Source of the DNA: Lutjanus erythropterus
Taxonomy: Eukaryota > Chordata > Actinopteri > Lutjaniformes > Lutjanidae
Assembly: GCA_020091685.1 (NCBI GenBank)
Contig: CM034599.1
Span: 25,853,922 to 25,917,921, forward strand
DNA length: 64,000 bases
Direction of reading: 5' to 3'
Part shown: piece by piece, positions 1 to 12,494 of the stretch
Position numbering within the stretch: the stretch's first letter is position 1
Layout of the letters: every line of letters starts with the position of its first letter
The notes under the pieces: model-generated
Seen by the model: the letters and a program-made list of their open reading frames with translations, nothing else
What the model was told of the DNA's origin: nothing
Database searches by the model: none
Made by a program: the position numbers and the translations under genes

Positions 1-2519
1 AGGGACCCATGCAGGAAAACACTCAGCAAATATGAATGAGAGAAGCAGAGGTCCAGATGTGTGTGTGTGTGTGTGTGTGGACTGTTTTTCCTTGTTTGTC
101 AATCTAGTGAGTGAATGCAGTTGTTGAGGCTTCAATCTTATTTAGGTCAGGAACGCATCACGCAGATCTGAGCAACAGCCACATTCTCAATTGGCTGTGT
201 AATTGAGTTTCACATCGCAGCTGTAAACAGAACGCTCCCATCGTTTTCCTCTCTTTTTGCGTGTGGGTGTCTGAGAGACAGCGGTTTAGACACTTAGCAG
301 TTTCAGACATCTCGTGATGCGAGACAAGGTGTCTGATACTGCAAATTCAGATCACATTGCTGGAGCGTAATCTGCATGCCAAGAATAGCAAATTTCCAAA
401 AATCAAACTCAATTTCTCTCAGTCTGGAGGAAAGATGAGTGGAGCGCAAAGAGGGTAAGACAGACGCTATAGTCAAAGGGGACATGCGCAGTGGACCCAT
501 GGAACAATAATCAGCCTGAATCAAATGTCATTTGAAGCCTGACTGATTTTCTTGGAGTAAGATCGAGGTCAAAATGAAAAAAAAAAAAAAAAAAGTTGAG
601 GCGGGGTGTCACTTTAAAAATTTTGATGCCAGTATCTTTAAAATGATGCTGATACCAATAGACTACTTCATTTGATACCCCTTTCTTTCTACTGCATTTG
701 ATGCCCATCATGTGAATCGAAGCGTTCCTGACACAGTTCATTCATTTTTAACAGACATCACAGGCGTGTAGGTTAGTCATATTTTCAAATGTTGCAAGTG
801 GATGCTGGACTAGCAATACCCAGCCCAAGCTAATATGCCCACATTTCTAGAAAATCTTTGGATATATTTCTTTATACACATGGACACCTCAGTTTTATTT
901 AATTCCTCCTTAAAAATCCGTGTGACTCTCAGTTTGCAGAAGAAGTTCCAATGGATGTAACAGTTTGACACAATGATGATTAGCGATGGCAGTTCATGAC
1001 TTTTTCAAGTGAGAACAAAGGCCAGAAATATTATAAGTTCGTAAGATTTTCAGAAATGTGTCATGTTCTTAATCTGATAGTGTGATGGCTGCATGCCAGA
1101 TCCCACCGCCTCTCATGCTTCTCCACTTATAGGGGAACTTTACTTTGAAAAATGTAAATACCTCAAGCACTTGAATCCGATTACGGCCGCCACATTATTT
1201 CTGCGCAGGTAAACATTTCTAAAGAACTGAGAAAGACATCAGGACAAAGATTATAAAGAGAGTAAAAACAATTGTTCATGTGAACCTGAGGACAGTTTCC
1301 AGTGTTGTGTTTCTCTAATATCCAATTTCCTCAACTTAAAGACAGAGTTGATAACAATCAAAAAGAGATAAGAGCTGAGAGCCTGAGGCCTTCATCCCAT
1401 AGATCTAACTCTTTCTTAATTACACTGTCATTGTGATTTATAGAAACGTTCCAGCACATTCTGAAAAACACAGTGTTTTAGAGAGGTTTCCACAAGCCGT
1501 GAAAATTCTTAAAAGCTTAAAGAGCTGAAACAATAATGTTTGTTTTTTTTAATGTCCTCTGACTATGGCATTGTGTGAGGTTAAACTGAATCACATTTAT
1601 CAGCACGCCTCAAATCTCTGGCTCTGTCCTGCTGAAGAAATGGAGCAACAAACAGGAAAACGTATCGCTCACCTTGATTCTGTGTGTCGCAGGTTCGAGT
1701 GCCGCTCGCGTCTCCTGCAGCTATAACCCTTAGCCCTTTGTAAAAATGATCCAGCTACAAAAAGTGGCTAAACAAGTCCAAATGTAGACTTAGACCACTT
1801 TCTAACCTCAATTAGAACCTAACTAATCTATGCTAAGCTATGGCCAATTACTCTCCTTTAAGACTTCCTGCTGCTACTTCACAATAAAACCTTTGCTAGA
1901 GGACATTTTCTGTCTAAGTGCTGAACTTCTGTTAACAGCATGTTCTTTCTCTGGCTTCCTTCTCCACAGTGCTTTAATCCCATTATGGTTGAGGTCAGGT
2001 AGTTTTCTTAATCGTTAAAATTGCTTTTAGGCAGAAAAGACTTTGCTTTTGGTTTAGACATGCGGTTTAGTATTTAGGTGCATTTTCAGACAATTTGTGT
2101 TGATTTCAGACACTTTTGGTTGAAATGTAGGTAGCCTGAGGCCCAAGAAAGGATATATGGCAGCTAATGATAGAAGTGCAATGGATTGGTGTAGTTATTG
2201 AGATTATGCTGATGGATTGTGGTGGTTGTGGATGATTGTTCAGTATTTTAGTATTTACTACACTGTATACCTTGATAAACCTTCTGTTTTATCTGGAACA
2301 GTTGTGGCAGGGAAGCACCTTAGCAATATTGCAATCTGAACAATTATGGCATCATTTCAGTTTTTATAATCCATCTGATACTGTTCAATTTCACATGTCC
2401 CTGTTTACTTTGCTGGCTGCCAGGGTTAGGGTCAGGGTTCAGCTCATATTTGGTAACTTGAAAACTTTTGACTTGTACAACAGTACACCAGCATAACAAT
2501 TAGGTGAGTCAGTTTTATT
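1..2519. other. Non-coding block, no gene seen
   Basis: I see no splice-flanked open frame or recognisable protein here. The block holds a short (TG)n tract at about 59-79 and a run of 18 A at 577-594. A GGTTCGAGTGCC string near 1692 resembles a tRNA B box but has no matching A box upstream. The sequence is AT-rich and otherwise featureless. It could contain regulatory DNA, which cannot be judged from one sequence. Confidence 0.6.
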
Positions 2520-3168
2520 TAGAGATGCACCAGTTGTGATTTTCTTTGCCAATTCCGAATAACTGTAATTGACAGCATACTAAACATTTTTCTAACTTGT
2601 AAAATCAAATCATATATCCATTCTAAAACCATGACTATTAAGCAACTTTTACATTTTCTCCAAAAGTGCTGCAGGTTATTGGACAGAGATTTTTTGGAAC
2701 AAATTCCAGCTGAAACTGAATTGCATTATATCCCACTTTATTGAACATGTTTAACTTTCCTGAAAGAGAACAGGTGCAACAGATCTATATAACAACACAC
2801 CTGATGTCATTTATTTACATCGGATGTTTTCCACTACCATTAAACCATTACAGGACCTTGAACATTTTCATTGTTGTTGCGCCACAGCTTATTTTGGCTT
2901 TACAAGTACTACAGATTGTGAGCTTTGTGACTTCGTCTCTCACAGTGAAGAGCTCTACACTGATGACATGCTAGCATGTGTGACATTACTGTCTGTGCCG
3001 CTGTGTGCAGGGCATGAACCATCGTGCGTCACATGCATGTAAATTTGATTGGGACAGATTCTTGGATATCTCAGATATCTGACACTGATCGACCAGTCAC
3101 AGTTAATGGTCGATCAACCTGAAAACTGGATGATTCTGGTCACCGGCCATTTGATTGGTGCATCTTTA
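2520..3168. mobile_element. hAT-like non-autonomous element (MITE) with TIRs and 8-bp TSD
   Basis: The left end reads TAGAGATGCACCA (2520-2532). The right end, TGGTGCATCTTTA (3156-3168), is its reverse complement with one mismatch. The flanks carry the exact 8-bp direct repeat GTTTTATT (2512-2519 and 3169-3176). Eight-base target duplications and TAG-starting inverted ends are typical of hAT transposons, and the GATGCACC end is common in fish hAT families. The 649-bp interior shows no transposase. Its short open frames (2741-2974 and 2824-3042) do not look like hAT protein, so it was mobilised in trans. The clean target duplication argues that both ends are intact. Confidence 0.85.
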
Positions 3169-6114
3169 GTTTTATTGTATGACATGTTGGACGCTCAGTG
3201 TTAATCACAGGAAAAAATAGCCCAGTTTGGACAAAAAACAACAATGTTGAGGCCGTCAGTGTGTCTGGCACATGGTGTCTCTGGCTCTCACATCAGACAG
3301 CAGAAGTCCTGTTGGATTTGTTGAGATTTATGGAGGGTAGATGTAGACAGTTGAATTCCTATTTTTTTCACTCACATTTCCCCTGAGGTGATAGCATTCC
3401 TCCTAATCTCTCAGTGCTGTGAGGTACACAGCGTTTGACTTTATCTTGACAAAAGGCTCATTCAACTGTCAGAGGCTCAACAAACTCGAGCAAGTGTCCT
3501 CTTTTAAATATGAACACTTTCCAATTTATGCTTTATATGAACACTGTCACTTAAAACATGTTGCTCTAAAAGTTTATCCTTAGATTTTAAGTGGCATTAA
3601 GTAGACCTAGCGTATGCCTCGTGCAGTCAATGCAATTTTAAAAAATGTGACTGAGGAAGCAGAATTAGTGTGCATGCATGTGTGTGGGAGATCTTTGTCT
3701 TCACACACATGGATCTCATCGGGTCTTCCTTTGTTGTCCTCCAAAGCTGGGATGATTTAAAAATTTGACCCTTTGCTTTTTAGATGGAAACGGTGATCTA
3801 TTGCCTTGTGCTGCTTTTGATATGTTCAAAGTGTGCACTGACACATGCACACACACGGCGCTCAAACACATTCTTAGTGCACATCACAAACTCATACTGT
3901 ATGTTATTAGATCTGCTTATTTACTTAGAAAAATATAGAATGAAACATCATAAATTAAGTGAATACAAGCAATAAACAGTGTAGTATTTTTTGACTATTT
4001 AGTTTTATAATTTTTCATGTAAAACATTAAGCACCCTTGTTGCCACTGATGACTTGACCTTTCTGACCTCGCCACCCTCTCTGTCCCTTAATTTTTCAAC
4101 CATTAAAATAAAACATTTGTTGTTATTTGTACCTCTGACATTTATGTAAATTAGACACAAGAATAATTTGTTATTAACTTGAATGAATAACCAGTGTACA
4201 GGTAATTTGTTTAAGTACTCATATAGTTAAAAATAGACTTGTTAGTGCAGGACACGAGCTGCAGAGATGCGATAGGATCTGACAGGAAATTTGCCTACTG
4301 GGTTGATGGAGCTGTTGATGAGGAAGACTCTGATAGAAGCAGAGCCAATAGACATCAAGGTTTGTCCTGAGGTAGGTGTATGTGTGTGTGTGTAAGTGAG
4401 AGATGAACAAAAGAGACCTCACAGCTGTGTGCAGCTGTAGTTGTGTGCATGTGTGTGTGTGTGTGTGTGTGTGTTTCTAGAGACCAGTAAGATAAAGTTG
4501 AGGCTTTTGTGCTTTATAGTGAGAGACAGTGAGCGTGGGTCAGAAGAATGTGCTTGTGTGTGATAGTGTTAGTTTGTGTATGCACGTAAACTGTATGATG
4601 CATTTACATTCATGTCTGTGCTTATCAGTCTTATCTTTACAGAACCAGATCATGCAGCCGCATAGTCTCATTATCCTAATCTTCAGCTCCATTACTCCCC
4701 TGCTCCCCCTCAGGGTGGACGTTTAAACACATCATACAACCTCTCCTGATCTCATGATGGAGTTATTCTGTCCCGGTGCTCTATAATTCACACAGGACAC
4801 ACAGTTCAGCCACTCCTCCCCCGGTGTTCCCCTTTTTCTTTCCTTTGAATGACGTGACAAAGAGTTGGCATCTGCACCTTTAGAGACAAGACTTGAAATG
4901 TTCCAGCCCTCTGACAGCTCCACGACCCAGAGGGAGATCATAGTAATCAGCAAATTACTATGACGAACTTCGTGGGTAAAGTAAAGGTGCTGGCCGTAAC
5001 ATAGCGCTGAGAGAGGAGCGGCATAGGTTGATGGTATAAAACATGTTTAAATTATGATTTATTAGCCCGACTAATAGCCCACAGAATCAGTTTAGGCCTG
5101 TGTCCCACTGGGCGGATGTTACTACCAGCCAGCTTCTGATCTCATGATTTGGCTCTTTTTTTCTTACTTCTCTCTAATTCACACAGGTCTCACAGCTCAG
5201 CCACTCCTTTAGTTTCTTTTCTCTTTGTTTTTTTTTGCCCTCTGCACCTTCAATGTTTGAGCAAAGTGCTTGAATTGTTTGCATCTGTCAGGTTCTCTGA
5301 TCTTTCACTGCTTTTTGTTGTCTAATCATTCTGTTATATATTAGGATGTACATTTTTAAAGACAAAATAAAAACCAGCGTATTGTTGATAAGAGTAGCCC
5401 TGATCACAAACACAAACCGGTTGAGCCCTGAGGATGCTTTAGCTCGCGTACGGTTTTGCTTTGAACTGCGAGGCTGTTCTTTATTTGGTCGACCACAGCT
5501 CTGTCTTCTTGTGTTTGGTTTGGCTCATTCCTAACTGAAGTAATCACCGGGCCTGTAGTTCACTCAAAGGAAAAAAAAAAAAGAAGGAGAATGATGGAGT
5601 GATGAGTGGGGGACTAAAGAAAAAGAGAGGAAAAGATAACCATCTGGATCCACTTTGGGGCAATTTCATCCCTCTTGCCCTCCAAACCTGAGACCCCCAA
5701 TTTTCATGGTGCCTCCTTTGAGGTGCCACTCCATCAGCGGGGGAGAAATATTTGCCTACGAGCGAGTGTCATTGCTGAATATCAGGAAGTGCCTTCACCT
5801 CTTGGTCTAGACGTCCCCTCACTGCTTTAAAGTTTGTAGAATTGGAGGTCTGGATATCAATTTCATTGTTAGTTTTAATAAAATATGGAAAGAGTCATTC
5901 TTGATACACAGCAGCATTTAGTATCAGTCTTCTCAATGCGCGCAGAGATACGACTTCAAGTTGTGGTCTTGCCAGTCATTCATTTTCTGAGAGTGTCTGA
6001 GAGGTTAAAGGTCAAACTGAGTGATGGAAAAACCTGACTTCTTGTTTTAAAAGATGGGCTGTGTAAAACACACGAGCAGCAGCAAAACAAAATATCTGAC
6101 CACCTATACGCACA
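3169..6114. other. Non-coding block with TG-rich tracts
   Basis: No gene is supported. (TG)n tracts lie at about 4378-4394 and 4450-4474, and the longer open frames around them are artefacts of these tracts. The stretch 4640-4960 is more GC-balanced than its surroundings. A shorter, similar stretch recurs at about 5130-5240, sharing a 'ctgatctcatgat' string followed by 'aattcacacagg' and 'cacagctcagccactcc', so the two look like diverged local duplicates. Nothing else stands out. Confidence 0.5.
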
Positions 6115-7230
6115 CGGGTGCTTTTATTATCTCCACCAGGTGTAAGCTGGGGAGATCATGCAATAGATTGTGTGTACGTCCGTGTAAGTGTGTGTGCTTT
6201 GGTTAATTATTGAAAAACGTTGAACAACCTAGTTAATTGACTGCTGTGTTTTATACCACATGTTAAATTCTCACTCCTCTTAACCAGCTGGTAAGGTCTG
6301 CGAGTCATCAACAACTGCTTGGCTTAAAAACAAGGCTTACCTGCGAGGGGTCACAATTTCAGTATTAAATCAAAAATCGATTGAAATAACCATTCCATTT
6401 CAATAATCAAATTGAAAAGGCAGAATTGATAAAGCTTCCCATATTTTTCTACCTCTCCATTCCCGCCTAGCTGCAGTGTCCAGCTGTTATATCACACTTG
6501 AGACCATATAGACATTTTTTTTGTAAAGTTGAATTTGAACATGTAAATGACAGTTGTCAGGACATAGAACCTATGATGGTTTGTGGATCTTTACAAAACA
6601 AGAATCTATAGTAACAATGGCATAACTGTCAGTATAAAATAAAAAAAAAGTTAAATGGAAAAATTGATTTGAATTGAATCGAGACCTTACAATCATTAGT
6701 CAAATGGAATTGTGGATTGGGAGAATCTTTCTCTCATTTTTGTTAGCTTTTCTGCCATTTCTGTCAAGTGTCTACATGGTTACCATATTGGAGCTTTCGA
6801 AATGTGAAAAGAAATGAAAGATGCAGACTTCACCACAAAATGAACTGTAACTTATTTAACTCTGAATTGATTTTCATGAAACTTTGTTTGTCATAAACGT
6901 GAAAAAACTGAACATGATAGTGGTTACTTGTTGGAATTAAATTTAGTTAGAGGGGGTGATTTAATCAGCTCTCTGGCAAAACATTAACCTTCAGGAATAG
7001 CCATAACTTCCACTGGGACGTACAGGCTCCAACCTGTGAACAGGCAACATCAAGTGAAAATAATCTGCAAATCTGCATAATCTGCAACATTTTCCTAAAA
7101 AGTCAATGTGTAGACTCATATTACATTAGCTCTTGAGTGTGGTGTGTGTGTGGTGGAGGGTGTATCTGCAGACACCCTGACCTGTGCCTGTATTTACTCA
7201 TGTTTTCTAATGTTTTTTGCTGTGCTTGGG
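6115..7230. repeat. Unclassified interspersed repeat Z (copy 1), hosting a small hAT element
   Basis: The left part (about 6120-6200), with TTATCTCCACCAGGTGTAAG and a following GT-rich segment, matches 48195-48290. The right part (about 7142-7225), with GTATCTGCAGACACCCTG and a TTTTGCTGTGCTTGGGA string, matches 46565-46640. The middle has a 'gattttcatgaaactttg' string near 6869. A module of this kind with a 'ttatctcc...gaggttatg' head is widespread in fish genomes, from memory. A small hAT-like element lies inside at 6346-6735. Class and exact ends are undetermined. Confidence 0.5.
6346..6735 (+). mobile_element. Small hAT-like MITE, copy A
   Basis: This about 390-bp unit starts AGGGGTCACAATTTC and ends near ATTGTGGATTGGGAGAATC. 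It aligns along its length with 34962-35352. Shared landmarks in the same order are a TTAAATC(A) start, 'cagaattg', 'aatgac(a/g)gttgt', 'tctttacaaa', 'taacaatggca', an A-rich stretch, and a 'gaattgaat/gaattgtg' tail. No coding capacity is seen. The two copies are diverged, so the insertion is old. It sits inside repeat Z, which makes it younger than that repeat. Confidence 0.7.
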
Positions 7231-8960
7231 ATGTTTAAGTAACCCAGAACGTGGGTATTTGACGTCCTGATGTGTGCTTGGACAAATCCCACTGACCCTA
7301 TCTGAAAGTTTAGAGTTAGGTGAACTCATATATCATTATACCATTATTTATTTCTGAAAGAGAACTGAGACTATATACAAAAACACGTGCAAATCTCCAC
7401 TGGTTGTGCTGGCATTGCAGTAGGTGCTTCTTCTGTTGCCTGGTAGAGAAATGCACCCTACTGAGTGCACTCTTCTAGTTTTGACCAAGCTTTTGTGTTC
7501 AGGCATCGAGTGTGAAGGTGTAAATGAGGTAAACAGCCGTATAAAGAAGTTAGTGACTCACTGGCAGACTGGCAGAGGCAGACGGCCAGGACAAAATGTT
7601 ATTAAGTGGAAAAAGAAATTGTAACTATTCAAGGAGTTCAAGGTATTATCTGCAGCTCTCTGTGGTAAGTAGCTTCCTTGTCTTGTTATCTGCCTGTCCC
7701 GCTCTCTTTCACCTACATTGTCTGACTCGTCCTATAGTCATCCACAGGCGTGCATTTTTGTCTGGATTGATGAATGGCTTTCTTTGATTTGTGCAGATGT
7801 GTGACAAAGGATGGGGTATAATGTGTGTAATCAGACTTGGATACCACTGGTTGTCATCTGTTTCCCTGTCCGTCTGTCTCTGTCTTTCTAAAAGCCCTCC
7901 ATCTGCTGCTGCAGATCTACTGATTTGTGTCACATCATTGATATCCTGATGGGTGATGTTGTGTCCACATCACCCAGGCAGACACCACCTCCTCATGAGA
8001 CATACATTTATGATGGGCTTGTCAATGTGTTCTCCAAAGTCATTATTCCAGAGTAATTAAATCCGATTGATGCCTAATGAAATTTTGCCCCTGAGATAGT
8101 GAATCTGATGCATGTGAAATCAAATCTCGAGGGGGTCTGTTTCTTCACTTACACATCCGGTGGATTTATAGAAATCCATCTCATAAGGCAATTACGATAT
8201 GAAGCAGGCCTCTGGGAGTCTTTGTGTTGCGTCCTCCTGTGCAACATTGTAAAGCTTATTGAATTAGTTTATTGATAGATGCAGCCAGAGGGGAATCTGT
8301 TGATCACTGACATCTGCAGGTGAGATGAACATGAACAGCATATTTCTGATCTGGTCTGATGTATAGTTTCTTTAGTCCGGTGATAAGGAGGAGGGCTGCT
8401 GTCTGCAGATTTTATTGGGTCATATGAAAAAAAAGGCAGTACACCAGATCAGCTCTGCCAGATGAGAGGGACAGAGAGATCCAAAATGGGAACGAAATTT
8501 GGAGTAACAGAGTCCAAGAGAGACCAGATGTCCCTAACAGGGCCCTGTTGGCTCTCAGCTGAACACCATCAAGCAGATGACTGCATATTAGACCACCATC
8601 ACACACACAGATTGGAAACATTGACACCACATTATGACCTGGTGCAGGAAGCATCACTCATCAAGAGGTCATGGAGTTCTTCCTTGAAAATGCAATCTGC
8701 TTATTTATCAATATTATTAATAATCAGGGGGTGCGAATGTCTTAAAACGACACAATTTAATTCTATTCTGACTCGGAGGGCGATTCTGAACTGAATATCA
8801 ATGCCTCTCGATGTATCCAATTTTTTTATTTCTATATATGATTTATTTTTTATTTTATTTTTATTTTTTCACTGTATAACTACTTGCAACTGTTAAAACA
8901 TTGCATACTTGTAGTTGCAGTGTGGTTCTTGTTGAGGTCTCTTTTCCTTCAAATTCAGAG
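7231..8960. other. Non-coding block; possible conserved element near 8040-8330
   Basis: No gene is supported. The segment 8040-8330 has balanced composition and several TAAT/ATTA and palindromic strings of the kind seen in vertebrate conserved non-coding elements, but that is only an impression of texture. A possible donor (CTGCAG then GTGAGA) at 8319 lacks a good acceptor. 8820-8870 is a T/A-rich low-complexity stretch. Confidence 0.4.
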
Positions 8961-9026
8961 AAGTAAACTTTTTTTACACCAGGGTTTTTTTTACACCAGA
9001 AAGTAAACTTTTTTTACACCAGGGTT
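8961..9026. repeat. Two-copy tandem duplication, 40-bp period
   Basis: A 26-bp string beginning AAGTAAACTTTTTTTACACC occurs at 8961-8986 and again at 9001-9026 without mismatch. A partial third unit (TTTTTTTTACACCAG) lies between them. The identity suggests a recent slippage or tandem duplication. Confidence 0.85.
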
Positions 9027-9159
9027 GGATTGTAGTAGTAGCCTAGTTTAGAACATACACATAATACACATATCTACATCTGTTTCGTTGACCCTTCCCA
9101 ACTTCTGTGTCTTTTGGAAGCTCAGTTCTCTTTTCTGTTTCCTGTACTTAGATATGTTA

Positions 9160-9312
9160 TGTGTTGGGCTTGTCTAGCTAGTTAACCTACATCAACTGCT
9201 AGCTAGATAGATGGCTGGCACTTTGCCTCGTAGCAAAATGCCAGCTAACTGGCTAGCCTATCTGCATGAATCACTAGCTACTCAGCTACTGTTATGCTAA
9301 CATTAGCTAACT
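9160..9312. repeat. GCTAGC-rich segment with a hairpin
   Basis: The motifs GCTAGC, TTAGCTAAC and AGCTAGAT recur through this segment. TGGCTGGCACTTTG (9212-9225) pairs with CAAAATGCCAGCTA (9234-9247), giving a 14-bp imperfect stem with an 8-base loop. 'Gctagctaac'-rich stretches are common in teleost DNA. No coding potential is seen. Confidence 0.5.
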
Positions 9313-10519
9313 TAAAATTTGACTATGTATGCTGCTTTTACAGGTCCCTGAGTTACATCATTTAACCATTTTCAAAATGAAATGTATTCCTGTTCCTCCT
9401 CTAAGTAGCCTAAAAGATGAAAGGAGAGATTTAACCAACCAAGCTAAAAGGGGTGGGACTTCTGAAGGGTTAATTGCTTCAGCTGTCAGAGACGTGCAGC
9501 CCGGTCTTACAAATTTGTTATAGTCCAGAATTGGGTTTTAAATTTCTGATTATTGACTTTTCTGCATCAATTCATAATCTTTCAAAAGAAAGTCATCATG
9601 CATCTAAGAATAATTCTTTTCCCTACTAAACACTTTTAACTTTTTTCTTTTTAAAATCGTCCGCCTTTCTTTAGACATTAGTGCATGCAACATATTCTCC
9701 CAAACACAAACTCACACACGTGCTACGAGCATCTCTGGGTGCACAATAATAATCAAACAGGTGTGCGTGTGTGCACGCAAACTTGCACCACATGCTCGGC
9801 AGTTTAATATTCAATATGATATGCTGGGAGCAGTGTTTTTACAAGTCGAAACCCTTGAACCATGTCCACTCAGCTTCCTGCTGCAAAAAAAAAAGTCCCC
9901 GCGCCCGCCCTGCACTCCTACCTGGCTCCAATGCATTCTGTTATAAGGCATGCAGCTGGCACTTTTCTACTTAGCACACAGTAGCAGATGACACAGGACA
10001 TGGTAGAATGGGACTGACATAAAGGTTAAGAGCCCAATTCAAACTTAAAATGTTTTATGTAAGTGCCAGGTGGTATGGGCCCTTGCCAGATGAGCCAGAA
10101 GGAAAACTCTTATCTTCACCGGGGCAGCTGTGTAGATGTACCAACATGTAAGACAGGCCAGCATTCATAGTGCCATCATTTCTGTAATTGCTTCAAATTA
10201 ACTTTGTTCTCTTTACAAGCTGTATTACATCTTGTTCTCTCTATCAGGTGACAGGGATACAGTCACTTGATACACTAATAGAAGAAATGTTTGCAGTACA
10301 ACAGAGCTTCATGTTATTCAGTTCAAGTCTCATCTTAGTTTGTCACATTTTTACAGTACACAGTGGTGTCAACAGTCTTTATCTTATTTGATTATCAACA
10401 CTAGAAATTTGTAACAGTTGTTTTGATAGATGCCAGAGTTTTGTTGTCACAGTGAGGAACTTTTCCCTCTGGTTAATATACACTGTTGTTACCGATTACA
10501 TTGCACATTTTACAAGAAA
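9313..10519. other. Non-coding block, nothing recognised
   Basis: No gene, element end or strong splice pair was found. Short open frames near 9761-9974 overlap one another in different frames and show no family resemblance. A run of 11 A sits near 9885. Confidence 0.5.
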
Positions 10520-10880
10520 AGATGTAATAATAATATTAATAATTTTATTTAAATAGCTCTTTTCAAGCTTAAGCACAAAATGCCTTTCATGTTAGAATAT
10601 TTACAGAACAAGAATTTAAAAAAATCACTGACCCACAAAATCCCACCTCCTTAAATACAGAATCAAAACATTTAAAACAGCATTTAGAGCAGATGAAACT
10701 GCAAAGCACATAGAAGCAAAACTTTATTAAATCATTAAAACAATGAAAACAGTAAAACATTAATAATTGTTGGCCATCCTATAGAAGTGAGATTTAAGAA
10801 GTCGCTTTAAAGCTGCAGCTGATGGCTGATGACAGTCCTCAGTAATGTCAGAGCACTTACTTTCATCTTGAATGTTAGAT
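10520..10880 (-). repeat. Teleost interspersed repeat with 'tttatttaaatagc' module
   Basis: The segment opens with an ATA-rich tract followed by TTTATTTAAATAGCTC and an A/C-rich stretch. It then continues to a 'gaagtgagatttaagaag' and 'gctgatgacagtcctc' region. An (ATA)n-TTTATTTATATAGC head is a frequent end of retroposed repeats in fish, so this is probably an old copy lying in minus orientation. Assignment is from memory of the consensus; the ends are approximate. Confidence 0.4.
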
Positions 10881-12220
10881 TTTTTGCTCTTCCTCTTACT
10901 CTGAAGGAAATCGGCGCTTAGAGAGAAGAGAATTATTCAATTTCGAGTTATCAGGCTGAGCAAACATCCACCACTGACCCCTGTAACTGTAGATGACATC
11001 TACAGATGAGTTGTAAAGTAACACTGACCTTAAGTACATAATTTGTGATGTTAGCTCCTTGTCAAGGATAGTTTGGTTTAGCTAAGTTAGCCAAATGCAG
11101 CGCTTCTGGTTGCTCCCGGATGCAGTGTGTCTGTGGCGTTAGACGATGGGTGCAGTGAGCAAGGCATGTTATCAGTGTGTGTCAGAACACTGTGTAACAC
11201 TGGTACTACCGCAGTAAGACTTTCATTACAACATTAGCAAAGGAAAGGTTGTAGTGATCAGGGTGACTGGTTGGGGTAAGGTCTGTGATATCGGGTATTA
11301 ATGTGAATCGCCAAAAAGCTGCCAGCTAGTTAAGTTCCATCGGCAGCTGACAGACATCAGCAGGTTTCTTTGTGAATAGTGTGTATTTTGTGCGTGTGCC
11401 TTCTTAAAGAGAAAAGCCAAATCAAACTGACAGGATTTGTCACGAACACTGTAAAACAAACCGCAGTTTCTCTCGGACCGACGAGGGCAAATAATTCTTT
11501 GTTTGCTCTCTAAACCTGGTCCGTATAGCTCTCGTGTTTCAACATGACCGGCTGCAGCAGGCGCAGCGAACGGGGATTAATTGTAATGATAGCAGCGCGA
11601 TGTGTTTTCTCCTGCATGTGCGTGCTTGTGTGTGCGAATTCTCCTCAGAGGCATCTGTTGCAGGTTTCAGGCACATGTTGTGGGATTAAGGAATTAGCCA
11701 TTACAAATAACCTCATGCACACACAGACGGAACAGAACACACACCCCTGCCTGCATGCAGTCAAGTACACCACACAACAACCCCCAGACCACTGTACACA
11801 TCCACACATGTTCCTCCAGTGTTCACATCTCTCTAAACTCTGCCCCTCTTTCTACTCCGCTCTCCTCTATTGAATCTTGGTGACAGTTGTGTTAAAGAAA
11901 CGTTATCTTAGCTACCTTAATGTTAGGCTTACATTAGTAAAAGATAAGGTAATAGGACGGGGAATGCCAAGTTGTCAGAGACTCCCTTTTCTCTAAAAAG
12001 GAAACACAATAAAGAACACTAAGCTTTCCACTGTTGCCACTGGGTTCAGGTTCTAGCTAATCAACGGTGCACACAGCCGTGACTGTTCTGTTCCAGGGGA
12101 CTGGAGATGGCGCGAGGGGAGGGGAGTGGAGGGGGTGGACAGGATGAGGGTCCTGCCTGAAAATGGGGGCATGAGGGTGGAAGGAGGGAGAGCGTGCATG
12201 TGGTTGCATGACTGAGATGT

Positions 12221-12224
<4 letters not shown>
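10881..12224. other. Non-coding block with palindrome and G-rich segment
   Basis: No gene is supported. CTGTAGATGACATCTACAG at 10987-11005 is a perfect palindrome around one base. The segment 12110-12185 is strongly purine-rich on the + strand, with several runs of three to five G (for example GGGGAGGGGAGTGGAGGGGG) and G-quadruplex potential. An open frame at 11544-11873 has no recognisable product and lacks splice or promoter context. Confidence 0.45.

Positions 12225-12300
<76 letters not shown>
12225..12300. repeat. (TG)n microsatellite, about 75 bp
   Basis: The tract is almost uninterrupted TG from the TGTGTATG entry to the GTGCGTGTC exit. It is one of the longer dinucleotide tracts in the window. 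Confidence 0.95.
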
Positions 12301-12449
12301 CAGTTAATTCTATGTGTAGATGAACAAATTATGTCAGTGGTACCAAGTCACTTAATAGTGGAGAGTTAAGTGAGTTGTATTTCTGAGGCTGTGCTATAAT
12401 CACTATCAGATGTCTGGGTGGAGGAGTGGGACAGAGGAGAAAGAGACTC

Positions 12450-12450
<1 letters not shown>

Positions 12451-12490
<40 letters not shown>
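12451..12490. repeat. (TG)n microsatellite
   Basis: About 40 bp of TG with one T insertion (12461). The minus-strand open frames over it (poly-HT peptides) are artefacts. Confidence 0.95.

Positions 12491-12494
<4 letters not shown>

Noticed and set aside
1688..1704. GGTTCGAGTGCC-type B box
   Set aside because: Same reason: no A box, no tRNA-like fold, no 3' tail.
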